A DNA stretch of 6,526 nt from Verrucomicrobiota bacterium (GCA_003219095.1 QHPM01000004.1:1-6526), one strand, 5' to 3'. Counted from the stretch's first letter, positions 1-6,123 are shown. Numbers and translations: made by a program. Notes: a model not told the origin generated them from the sequence alone.

Positions 1-1099
1 ATTTGCGATAGGTCACCGGGTATTGCGTGTTGTAGTAATCGAGCAAAGCGCTGACCTTTTCGCCCCTCGCACTGCGTCCGAGCAGATCGGCGACGAAATA
101 GCTGGTGAAAGAACAAAAATCGAGACCCGGACTGTAGAGTGGATCGATGAAACCGGTCGCGTCACCAACCGCAGCCCAGCCATCGCCACAAACTTTTTCG
201 CTCCAATATGGCAGCGCGGAAAAAGCGTGGACATCGCCTTCGATCGCCTGCGCCTCGCCGAAGATGGCGCGCCCGACTGGATGCGAAACCAGATGATTGT
301 GCAAACGCTGAGCCAGAGTTGCGCCGGCGGGGAGATCGAAAATCCGGCTATCGTAAACGATTCCAGCGCTGACGTCGCCGCCGCGCAGCGGAATGATCCA
401 GCACCACCAGCCGTAGCCCATGAGATGATTGGTGGCCCATTCCCGGCTGGTGCGGCAGACGTTCGCCATTTCCGGGAATTTTTCGCGCAATTCATAGCTG
501 TCCCATTCTTTCACGCCGGTGAAACGCGCCCACACGGCATTAATGGGATGCGCGAGATTCGGCCGGAAATGGCCGAGCTTGCGCGCAATCATGGCGGCTC
601 GTCCACTCGCGTCCACGATCCAGCGCGCTTGGATTATTCGCTGCTGATTTTGAAAATCGAGCGTGACGACTTGTTCGCCGCCTTCGTGCAATTCCAGCGC
701 CGTCACTTTGGCCGGTCGCATCAATTCACAGCCGGCCGCTACCGCTTTCTCGAGCAGATGCGTGTCGAGGGTGGCGCGATCGACTTGAAAACCAGCGAGG
801 CGCGCTCCATAGCGCGCGCCAAGCTCGACACAATCGTCAAACGATTGCTCGGGATGCTGCGAAAACCACAGACGCAATCCTTGTTTCGGCAAATGATGGT
901 GTCCGAGGTGATGAGTCAGCCCGAGAATCCGCGTCATGTAACAACTGCTGACCTCGGTGGTGGATTCGCCTACTTTTCGATCGAACTCGGTTGTCTTCTC
1001 GATAATCAGGACTCGGGCGTTCGGACAACGACGTTTGAGGACCACGGCCGTCGCGGCGCCGGAAAAGGCGCCCCCGATGATTGCCACATCGTAATCCAT
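1..1099 (-). CDS. Flavin-dependent halogenase-like FAD oxidoreductase (3' end beyond window)
   Basis: I read 366 codons without a stop from an ATG at 1099 to the left edge, so the C-terminus is missing. The N-terminus (MDYDVAIIGGAFSGAATA) is a Rossmann FAD-binding loop at residues 7-18. A GES motif lies at 44-46, VDASGR at 162-167, and GDATGFIDPLYSPG at 312-325. Residues 232-237 read WCWIIP, an exact match to the WxWxIP signature of flavin-dependent halogenases, which use reduced flavin, O2 and halide to halogenate aromatic substrates. Lys72 (in LPKQG) is a plausible equivalent of the catalytic lysine; no Glu precedes the SPG of the FAD motif, unlike in tryptophan halogenases. Substrate is unknown; a related monooxygenase or reductase remains possible. 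No Shine-Dalgarno precedes 1099. An in-frame ATG at 1162 would add 21 residues, but it lies in repeat copy 1, so I prefer 1099. The missing part could be about 50-200 residues. Confidence 0.85.
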   Translation of the reverse strand, partial: MDYDVAIIGGAFSGAATAVVLKRRCPNARVLIIEKTTEFDRKVGESTTEVSSCYMTRILGLTHHLGHHHLPKQGLRLWFSQHPEQSFDDCVELGARYGARLAGFQVDRATLDTHLLEKAVAAGCELMRPAKVTALELHEGGEQVVTLDFQNQQRIIQARWIVDASGRAAMIARKLGHFRPNLAHPINAVWARFTGVKEWDSYELREKFPEMANVCRTSREWATNHLMGYGWWCWIIPLRGGDVSAGIVYDSRIFDLPAGATLAQRLHNHLVSHPVGRAIFGEAQAIEGDVHAFSALPYWSEKVCGDGWAAVGDATGFIDPLYSPGLDFCSFTSYFVADLLGRSARGEKVSALLDYYNTQYPVTYRK

Positions 1100-1157
1100 G
1101 GAGGAGAAAATGATGCGCGCTCTCGCTGGGAAAGGCAACTTGCGGGAAGGGGCATCG

Positions 1158-1250
1158 GTCATCCCGATCGAACCGCAGGGAAGTGGAGGGATCCCGGCGC
1201 ACTTCCTTTAAGCTTGCGCTGCGGGATTCCTCGGCTTCGCTCGGAATGAC
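1158..1250 (-). repeat. Palindromic intergenic repeat, copy 1
   Basis: This 93-base element is read on the minus strand. It begins GTCATTCCGAGCG, ends CGATCGGGATGAC, and carries the core CTTAAAGGA in the middle. The two ends are inverted repeats of each other (GTCATTCCGAGCGAA against GTCATCCCGATCGAA), followed by GAGGAATCCCG against GAGGGATCCCG, so the strand can fold into a long hairpin. The right arm carries about 10 extra bases compared with copy 2. It fills most of the gap between the divergent halogenase and nagA genes, ending only 5 bases before the nagA ATG. It has no coding capacity of its own; its translations are spurious. It resembles a REP- or MITE-like non-autonomous repeat, but no transposase is visible here. 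Confidence 0.85.
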
Positions 1251-1255
1251 AAGCA

Positions 1256-2431
1256 ATGATTTTCACCAACGCACGTATTATTTTTCCGGATGCGATTCGC
1301 GACGACGTCGATGTGGTCGTGCGCGAAGGAAAGATTGCGGAACTGCCAACACGCATTGAACCATCGATCGAAGCGATTGATCTGGGCGGATATTTTCTCG
1401 CTCCGGGTTTTGTCGACCTCCACATGCACGGCGGGAATGGTCACGATGTGATGGAAGCGAATGTGAACGCATTTCGCGCTATTTGCGATTACCATGCGAG
1501 CGGCGGTACTACCTCCTTATTACTAACGACCGCGACGGCGCCCTTCCCAGAAATCCTACTTGCCCTTACGCAGATCGGAAAACTTGGGGAAGAGATTCCT
1601 CAAATCGCGGGGGCACACGTCGAAGGGCCATTTATCTCTCGGGAGCAGGCTGGCGCGCAGAATCCCGAGTTTATTTGCGAGGCCTCCGCGGATTTGGTTG
1701 GGTGCCTGCTCGAACATCGTGACGTGATCAAGCGCATCACAATCGCACCTGAAACAAAAGGGGCGCTGGCAGCGATCAAAGAATTTTATGCCGCCGGAAT
1801 TGTCGTTAGCGGCGGCCATTCCAATGCCTGGGAGGAAGATGCGCGTGCCGCTTTGGAGAACGGAATGCGGAGCGTGACTCACACTTTTAACTGCATGTCG
1901 TCGGCGCGACGGCGGGGAACGAAACGCGTCGCCGGTCTACTCGAATTCGCATTGAGTGAGCCGAAAATTTGCTGCGAACTGATTGCGGAAGAGCATCACG
2001 TTTCTCCCGCGCTGATGAAACTGGCCTATTGCGCGAAAGGGGTGGACGGGATCTCCCTCGTCACCGATGCGACTGCTGGCGCGGGCCTGGCCGAGGAAAC
2101 GACCTTCCAGCTTGCCGGGAAAAAATGTATCGTGAAAAACGGCGCCTGTTTTCTTGCCGACAACAACGGTGCCCTCGCCGGAAGCGCATCGCGTGTGATC
2201 GGTCTGGTACGAGCAATGATCCGCAACGCGGGAGTGTCTTTACCTAATGCGATCGCGATGGCGTCACTTAATCCGGCGCGTGAGGCTGGCCTGCTCGAGA
2301 AAGGTGAAATCGCAATTGGCAAGGATGCCGATTTGGTTGTGCTCTCGCCGGAATTGGAAGTGGTGCGGACGTACGTCGCGGGCAGTTTGTCATTCCGAGC
2401 GGAGTCGAGGAATCCCGAGGTGTTACCTTAA
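1256..2431 (+). CDS. nagA: N-acetylglucosamine-6-phosphate deacetylase
   Basis: NagA hydrolyses N-acetylglucosamine 6-phosphate to glucosamine 6-phosphate and acetate, a cytoplasmic step in using chitin sugars and recycling peptidoglycan. The 391-residue product has the amidohydrolase order: a small N-terminal beta domain (PGFVDLHMHGG at 50-60), HVEGPF at 121-126 (metal ligand E123), GGHSN at 186-190 (H188), THTFN at 208-212 (H209), a substrate-site HH at 247-248, and LVTDA at 268-272 with catalytic D271. MASLNPAR at 335-342 is the usual C-terminal signature. The HxH at 56/58 suggests a two-metal site, as in Bacillus-type enzymes; E. coli NagA lacks it. EEHHV replaces the more usual DGxHV. 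There is no Shine-Dalgarno; the ATG is 5 bases after repeat copy 1. The last 13 residues (SFRAESRNPEVLP) and the stop are encoded by repeat copy 2 and are not family sequence. No nagB or transporter is visible. Confidence 0.95.
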   Translation: MIFTNARIIFPDAIRDDVDVVVREGKIAELPTRIEPSIEAIDLGGYFLAPGFVDLHMHGGNGHDVMEANVNAFRAICDYHASGGTTSLLLTTATAPFPEILLALTQIGKLGEEIPQIAGAHVEGPFISREQAGAQNPEFICEASADLVGCLLEHRDVIKRITIAPETKGALAAIKEFYAAGIVVSGGHSNAWEEDARAALENGMRSVTHTFNCMSSARRRGTKRVAGLLEFALSEPKICCELIAEEHHVSPALMKLAYCAKGVDGISLVTDATAGAGLAEETTFQLAGKKCIVKNGACFLADNNGALAGSASRVIGLVRAMIRNAGVSLPNAIAMASLNPAREAGLLEKGEIAIGKDADLVVLSPELEVVRTYVAGSLSFRAESRNPEVLP

Positions 2432-2472
2432 AGGAGACGCAATGGGATCCCTCGACTGTCGCTCGGGATGAC
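2389..2472 (+). repeat. Palindromic intergenic repeat, copy 2, possible bidirectional terminator
   Basis: This 84-base element begins GTCATTCCGAGCGG and ends CGCTCGGGATGAC, with the core CCTTAAAGGA between. The arms of about 29 bases pair almost throughout: GTCATTCCGAGCGG-AGTCGAGGAATCCC is matched by the reverse complement of the 3' arm with few mismatches and one extra base. It is the same family as copy 1 but in the opposite orientation. It overlaps the 3' end of nagA, providing its stop codon, and ends 5 bases before the stop of the convergent glycosyltransferase gene. A hairpin here could stop or protect transcripts from both sides; this is inference, because there is no U-tract of the classical kind. 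Confidence 0.85.
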
Positions 2473-2477
2473 GGCGA

Positions 2478-3572
2478 TTACAGCCCCAGTAAAAATTTCG
2501 CGATCTCGAGTGATGCGGCTGGCCGGCTAATTCTGGCGATATTGGCCGACCATTCGCGCAACAATTTGCCGTCATCGGCAAAGGCGCGGGTGAGGGTCGC
2601 GATCACCTCATCGTTGCTTAGCGAGACCGCGCCGGAGTTGGTTTGGGTAATGAGTTGCGCGTTTCCCTCTTCCTGGCCGGGCACAACTTGATTGATGATC
2701 ATCGGACAAGCGGCCGCGATTGCTTCCTGTACCGTTGCGCCACCTGCCTTGCTAACGAGAATGTGATGCGAAGCGAGCAATTGCGGTAATTCCGTTGTCC
2801 AGCCGATAATCGTAAATTTTTGCGCAGCGGCGTCACGAATCGATTCAACTGCGCGGCGAACGTTTTCGTCGCGACCAACCGTGACGGTGAGTTCAGTATT
2901 CGGAATTCTTGCCAGCCAGCGGGCAAGGCTGGAGGCGGAACTTTGGCCGGCGTTTATCATCTGCAAAATCCGCCACGGCGGGCCAGATGGCCGAATTGGC
3001 GACGAACCGAGCGCGGCAAAACGCGGACTCACGGGAAATCCGAAAACGCGAATCAATCCCCGATCGATTCCAGCCCTCACCAGCAGATCGGCGGTTTGCT
3101 CATTCGCGAGGAGGAAATAATCGGTCGAACAACGATACCAGATCGAATTGATCGTGATCGAATCGGTGACGCAGACGACGCGTTTGGGTTTGGAGCCGTT
3201 GGCCGGTCCATAAAGTTCATCGAGAAAATGGGGATACGGCGGATAAACCGAAACGATGACGTCGGGCCGATCGCGCCTGATGATGGTTGATAATCGCTGC
3301 CGGACCCGGAAAAACCAGCGCAGCCCGCGGCGAAAATCCGGGCGTTGATCAATCCAGGAATAAATCGTCGACCAAACACCCGGCGCGCGATTGATCCCGA
3401 CGAGATAAGCTCTCCGCGCGATCTCGTTCAATCGTCCAAACGCTTCCGCAAACAGATCACGACATTCGACCGCTGCGTCGGGCGCGACTTGTCCGAGAGC
3501 GTCGCGAATTCCGCGCGCGGCGCTGTTATGTCCTTCGCCAAAACCTGCGGTAAGAATCAGAATTTTTTTCAC
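2478..3572 (-). CDS. GT28 / MGDG-synthase-like glycosyltransferase
   Basis: The 364-residue product looks like a complete family member of the MurG/MGDG-synthase fold, which transfers a sugar from a UDP-sugar to a lipid acceptor at the cytoplasmic membrane. The N-terminal motif GFGEGHNSAARGI (residues 10-22) matches the GxGHxxAA acceptor-side loop of monogalactosyl- and glucosyl-diacylglycerol synthases. The C-terminal donor site is clear: VSKAGGATVQEAI at 273-285 and PGQEEGN at 298-304, the UDP-sugar binding signature of this group. VTDSITINSIW at 135-145 lies where relatives usually have a TD..xH..W motif, here with no histidine. There is no signal peptide. The start is GTG at 3572, chosen because it directly precedes KKILILTAGFGEGH; no good Shine-Dalgarno precedes it. 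The gene is convergent with nagA and divergent from the membrane protein gene. Diacylglycerol is the likely acceptor; donor sugar unknown. Confidence 0.85.
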   Translation of the reverse strand: MKKILILTAGFGEGHNSAARGIRDALGQVAPDAAVECRDLFAEAFGRLNEIARRAYLVGINRAPGVWSTIYSWIDQRPDFRRGLRWFFRVRQRLSTIIRRDRPDVIVSVYPPYPHFLDELYGPANGSKPKRVVCVTDSITINSIWYRCSTDYFLLANEQTADLLVRAGIDRGLIRVFGFPVSPRFAALGSSPIRPSGPPWRILQMINAGQSSASSLARWLARIPNTELTVTVGRDENVRRAVESIRDAAAQKFTIIGWTTELPQLLASHHILVSKAGGATVQEAIAAACPMIINQVVPGQEEGNAQLITQTNSGAVSLSNDEVIATLTRAFADDGKLLREWSANIARISRPAASLEIAKFLLGL

Positions 3573-3633
3573 GACGGAAACAGCGCGGGGAGTTTAATGG
3601 ATAATTACGCAGGGCAAAGTACACTTGGGCGCC
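3573..3633. promoter_or_regulatory. Short divergent intergenic region, presumed two-way promoter
   Basis: These 61 bases separate the divergent starts of the glycosyltransferase gene (GTG at 3572) and the YihY-family gene (ATG at 3634), so promoters for both must lie here or inside the genes. The centre (about 3592-3607) is AT-rich in a GC-rich setting. On the minus strand TTGCCC and TAAACT with a 15-base spacer form a weak -35/-10 candidate. On the plus strand TACACT at 3620-3625 is a possible -10 without a good -35 partner. No operator-like palindrome is evident. Confidence 0.3.
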
Positions 3634-4515
3634 ATGAAGATGCTGCTGCTGATTGGACGCACGGCGCGCCGGATGGTTTGGGAGACGGCGATGGACAACA
3701 CCACCGGTCTGGCCGCGCAAATGGCCTATCAACTTCTTTTCACTCTTGCCCCGGGCCTTCTTTTTCTCTGGCACTTGCTCGGCTTGTTCGGGACCGACCC
3801 GGCCAAACTGCATCGCATGTTTGTCATTCTGAAGGAATTTCTGCCGCCGGATCCGAAAGTGCAGGACATTCTTGATTCCGCGCTCGCCAGCGTGGTTGTG
3901 ACCGGGTCCAGCGGATGGATCGCGAATGTGGGAATCATCGCCGGGATTTATCTCGGCACCATGTTTATCAGCACAGTCTCGCGGGCCCTCAGTCATACTC
4001 ACGGCGTGGTCGAAGACCGGCACTGGTGGTCGAAATATATCATCTCCTTTTTCCTGCTTTTTTGGTTTGGCCTCACCATTCTGGTTTGCTTTAACGCCGT
4101 CGTTTTTGGTGAAACGCTGGCCGGGATCGCAGAAGTAAATTTGCAGCTGAAAATTCCGCTTCAGGAGTGGGTCGCAGCCCTGAATCTGCCCCTCACTGCC
4201 ATCGCCCTCATTATTCTCGCCCTCGGCCTCTATCTGCTGACTCCGGAAAATTATCTCACCATTCGGCAGGCCTTGCCCGGCGCGATTTTATTCGCAGTTG
4301 GCTGGCTCGCGGTGACGAAACTGTTCCAGCTTTATGTCGCGAAATACGATCGCTATAACCCCACCTATCATGCCCTCGCTTCCATCATCATTCTGCTAAC
4401 CTGGATGTATTTGACCTGTCTGCTGTTGTTACTCGGCGGAAAACTGAACGCGATTCTGCGCCGCGAAAACGAACGCGAGTTGCAAAATTCCGCTCCTGCG
4501 CCTCAGCCTGCTTGA
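3634..4515 (+). CDS. YihY/BrkB family (UPF0761) inner-membrane protein
   Basis: The 293-residue product is a polytopic membrane protein of the YihY/BrkB family, once misnamed ribonuclease BN; its molecular function is not established. Six hydrophobic segments fall roughly at residues 31-53, 94-115, 134-157, 183-204, 213-237 and 247-274, the number typical of the family. Family hallmarks are the N-terminal AAQMAYQLLFTLAPGLLF before and in helix 1 and the C-terminal YHALASIIILLTWMYL followed by LLLLGGKLNAIL. A short basic start (MKMLLLIGRTARR) and a hydrophilic tail ending APAPQPA both fit cytoplasmic ends. I chose ATG 3634; TTG at 3625 would add three residues and ATG at 3640 would remove two. 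The amidase gene begins 10 bases downstream on the same strand, so the two are probably cotranscribed. The pairing of a membrane protein with a secreted peptidoglycan hydrolase suggests an envelope role, but that is inference. Confidence 0.9.
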   Translation: MKMLLLIGRTARRMVWETAMDNTTGLAAQMAYQLLFTLAPGLLFLWHLLGLFGTDPAKLHRMFVILKEFLPPDPKVQDILDSALASVVVTGSSGWIANVGIIAGIYLGTMFISTVSRALSHTHGVVEDRHWWSKYIISFFLLFWFGLTILVCFNAVVFGETLAGIAEVNLQLKIPLQEWVAALNLPLTAIALIILALGLYLLTPENYLTIRQALPGAILFAVGWLAVTKLFQLYVAKYDRYNPTYHALASIIILLTWMYLTCLLLLLGGKLNAILRRENERELQNSAPAPQPA

Positions 4516-4525
4516 GACTTTTTCT

Positions 4526-5554
4526 GTGACGTGGGCATCGGTGAGTCGTTTTTGTTTATGGTTGCTGATTGCAAACGCTCTCAACGGAGTGCCCGCTTAC
4601 GCGCAGGTTTCGTCTGAGGAAAATCCTCAAAGCGTCGCGAAAGCTTCGCCGAGCCCGGCGAAATCATCAACGCCGAAGCCCAAAGCGTCGCCGAAGAAAA
4701 AAAAATCGAAGGCAAAGAAAACGCCGACTCCATCAAAGAAAAAGAAAAAGGCGTCGCCGAGTCCATCGCCAAAGAAGAAAACGAAGGCGTCAGCGTCGCC
4801 CACTCCGGAACCGAAAAAATCGCCCTCACCGACCCCGGTTCCGGCAGTGGAGGAACCGCCGGCACCGCTCCCGACCGCAACGCCCTCTGCCACGCCGCTC
4901 GCCCCAGCTCGGCCAACGATTGGGAGTGGCATCATTCCACAGGTGGAAGTTGAGAAGTCAGGATTTGTTGGCGATCAGGGTTACGAACCGCCGCCGAGCC
5001 CGACTCCGCGCCGCGGCTGGTGGTTCTGGTCACGTCCGGAAGTCAGTTATCGTTATCTTTCGCGGTCAGTTCGGAGCGAAATCGATCGGGCCCCGGTGAT
5101 GCGTCGTCGCTGGCAGTTCATTGTTGTGCACAACAGCGGCACACGACAGGGCAGCGCCCGGATTTTCGATTATTACCACAGGCACGTGCGCCGAATGCGA
5201 AATGGGCTGGCCTATCATTTCGTCATCGGGAACGGCACGTCGACCGGCGATGGCCAGATCGAAGTAGGCGATCGCTGGCGCCGTCAGATCAATGGCGGAC
5301 ACGTGCACAGCGATTACTTGAACAACATTGCGCTCGGCATTTGTCTGGTGGGCGATTTCAATCGCGATCAACCGACCCACCGCCAGCTCGAAGCGTGCGA
5401 AGAGCTGATCAATTATCTGCGAAAACGCTGTGGCAAAATTGATGCGCACTACGCAGTCGTGCGCCCCCATCGCGAAGTGAATCCGCCGCAATGGGCAACT
5501 GATTGTCCCGGCAACGCCTTTCCATATTCTTGGTTTCGGAGATTTCAGGAGTAA
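4526..5554 (+). CDS. Secreted N-acetylmuramoyl-L-alanine amidase (PGRP / amidase_2 fold) with Lys/Ser/Pro-rich linker
   Basis: The 342-residue product should cleave the bond between N-acetylmuramic acid and L-alanine in peptidoglycan, outside the cytoplasmic membrane. Residues 1-26 form a signal peptide with hydrophobic core FCLWLLIANAL and a probable signal peptidase I site after PAYA (residues 23-26). Residues about 38-130 are a low-complexity linker of Lys, Ser, Pro, Ala and Thr. The catalytic domain covers about 190-340: FIVVHNSGT at 198-206 (zinc ligand H202), AYHFVIGNG at 229-237 (Tyr230, like Tyr46 of T7 lysozyme), ALGICLVGDF at 269-278, RPHREVNP at 313-320 (H315) and TDCPG at 325-329 (C327). 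The H/H/C zinc triad is therefore intact, with Thr325 where T7 lysozyme has Lys128. The start is GTG at 4526; GTG at 4541 (codon 6) is equally good for a signal peptide. A lipid anchor is not indicated. It probably shares a transcript with the upstream membrane protein gene. Confidence 0.9.
   Translation: MTWASVSRFCLWLLIANALNGVPAYAQVSSEENPQSVAKASPSPAKSSTPKPKASPKKKKSKAKKTPTPSKKKKKASPSPSPKKKTKASASPTPEPKKSPSPTPVPAVEEPPAPLPTATPSATPLAPARPTIGSGIIPQVEVEKSGFVGDQGYEPPPSPTPRRGWWFWSRPEVSYRYLSRSVRSEIDRAPVMRRRWQFIVVHNSGTRQGSARIFDYYHRHVRRMRNGLAYHFVIGNGTSTGDGQIEVGDRWRRQINGGHVHSDYLNNIALGICLVGDFNRDQPTHRQLEACEELINYLRKRCGKIDAHYAVVRPHREVNPPQWATDCPGNAFPYSWFRRFQE
4637..4860 (+). repeat. Degenerate low-complexity repeat tract encoding the Lys/Ser/Pro linker of the amidase
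   Basis: The DNA is built from recurring short blocks such as GCGTCGCCGA (near 4685 and 4751) separated by A-rich lysine runs, including nine consecutive A at 4697-4705 and AAAGAAAAAGAAAAAGG near 4736-4752. The encoded peptide alternates lysine clusters (KKKK, KKKKK, KKK) with SPSP, PTP and ASASPTP blocks. This resembles wall-spanning or histone H1-like basic tails. Such tracts expand and contract by slippage, so length probably varies among strains. Confidence 0.75.
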
Positions 5555-5697
5555 CGAGCCTCCCCTTTTGTAGTGTCACCGTTGTAGGGCAAGCGTCCCC
5601 GCTTGCAGCGGCAGGCAGAAATGCCTGCCCTACAATCCCCGGGCGGGATCGCACACTTTTGATTGTCAGCACGGTCGAGGAGCGGCACCTTCTGGGT
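5555..5697. other. Intergenic gap between amidase and ACT-protein genes
   Basis: These 143 bases hold the three-way-junction repeat at 5582-5635 and about 60 bases of leader for the ACT-protein gene. The leader contains GAGGAG at 5677-5682, which resembles a Shine-Dalgarno site but is about 15 bases from the ATG, further than usual. No convincing -35/-10 pair is visible. Open reading through the gap exists in one frame but gives repeat-derived peptide, so I regard it as non-coding. Confidence 0.6.
5582..5635. repeat. Palindromic repeat able to form a three-way junction (two hairpins in an outer stem)
   Basis: The outer ends TTGTAGGGCA and TGCCCTACAA are perfect 10-base inverted repeats. Inside are two hairpins: GCAAGCG-TCCC-CGCTTGC at 5589-5606 (7-base stem) and GGCAGGCA-GAAA-TGCCTGCC at 5610-5629 (8-base stem with a GNRA-type GAAA loop). 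If both hairpins form, the outer stem keeps about 6 pairs, giving a cloverleaf-like shape. It lies 27 bases after the amidase stop and could terminate or stabilise that transcript. It is unrelated in sequence to the repeat copies flanking nagA. Only one copy is in this window; that it is a dispersed family is inference from its form and from memory of similar spurious peptides. Confidence 0.75.
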
Positions 5698-6117
5698 ATG
5701 GGAGATGAATCGACGATTAAGATCGAATCCGCCACGCAGTTGGCCGTGTTCCTCAGCAACCGGCCCGGCGCACTCGCGCGCGTTTGTGAAGAATTAGCTG
5801 GCGCGGAAATTAATATCCACGCACTTGCCATTTCCGACACGGCCGATCATTCGGTGGTGCGAATGGTGGTAAGCGATCCCACCAAAGCGCTCATGCTCCT
5901 GGGCGAACGCGGCGTGCTCGCACTGGAGACGGAAGTGTTGATGATCGAGACAGAAAACCATCCGGGCACGCTCGGGCAAATTGCGGACCGCCTCGCCGGC
6001 GCGGAGGTGAATATCGAGTACGCTTACATGGCCGCGACACTGAACTCGACCAAAGGCTTGATGATCTTGCGCCCGGACGATGTGCAGAAAGCGCAACAGG
6101 TGCTACACGATCTGTGA
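5698..6117 (+). CDS. Tandem ACT-domain protein, probable amino-acid-binding regulator
   Basis: The 139-residue product consists almost only of two ACT domains. The first, about residues 6-70, has the loop LSNRPGALARVCEELAGAEI (18-37); the second, about 76-139, has ENHPGTLGQIADRLAGAEV (82-100) and then NIEYAYM. The two loops are clearly related: (N)xPGxLxxhxxxLAGAEhNI. ACT domains bind amino acids and usually control enzymes of amino-acid metabolism, but no catalytic or DNA-binding domain is attached, so the partner is unknown. I chose ATG 5698 because the ACT sequence begins just after it (GDESTIKIESATQLAVFLSN). Starting at ATG 5503 would add 65 residues that overlap the amidase gene and run through the palindromic repeat. 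The product appears cytoplasmic. It ends 6 bases before the convergent lipoprotein gene. Confidence 0.88.
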   Translation: MGDESTIKIESATQLAVFLSNRPGALARVCEELAGAEINIHALAISDTADHSVVRMVVSDPTKALMLLGERGVLALETEVLMIETENHPGTLGQIADRLAGAEVNIEYAYMAATLNSTKGLMILRPDDVQKAQQVLHDL

Positions 6118-6123
6118 TCGGTG

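Noticed and set aside
1100..1162. Upstream ATG at 1162 for the halogenase-like gene
   Set aside because: It is in frame, but it lies in the repeat end (GGGATGAC) and adds 21 residues before a typical Rossmann start. It is kept only as an alternative.
23..1249. 408-codon open frame on the plus strand
   Set aside because: It is antisense to the halogenase-like gene, matches no family I know, and its end runs into the palindromic repeat. The minus strand has clear FAD and WxWxIP motifs.
837..1256. 139-codon minus-strand frame starting in the repeat (MLVIPSEAEESRS...)
   Set aside because: It is in a different frame from the halogenase-like protein, and its first residues are a translation of repeat copy 1.
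3345..3875. 176-codon plus-strand frame spanning the glycosyltransferase and membrane protein genes
   Set aside because: It covers two well-supported genes in wrong frames and shows no domain.
4569..5099. Arg-rich 176-codon open frame inside the amidase gene
   Set aside because: It is the shifted reading of GCG/TCG/CCG/AAG codons of the Lys/Ser/Pro linker. Signal peptide, linker and catalytic domain are continuous in the other frame.
5503..5697. 65-residue N-terminal extension of the ACT-domain protein
   Set aside because: It overlaps the end of the amidase gene in another frame and translates the palindromic repeat (VVGQASPLAAAGRNACPT). The ACT sequence begins right after ATG 5698.
6118..6123. 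Terminator between the ACT and lipoprotein genes
   Set aside because: Only 6 bases separate the stops, and I see no hairpin with a T-tract nearby.
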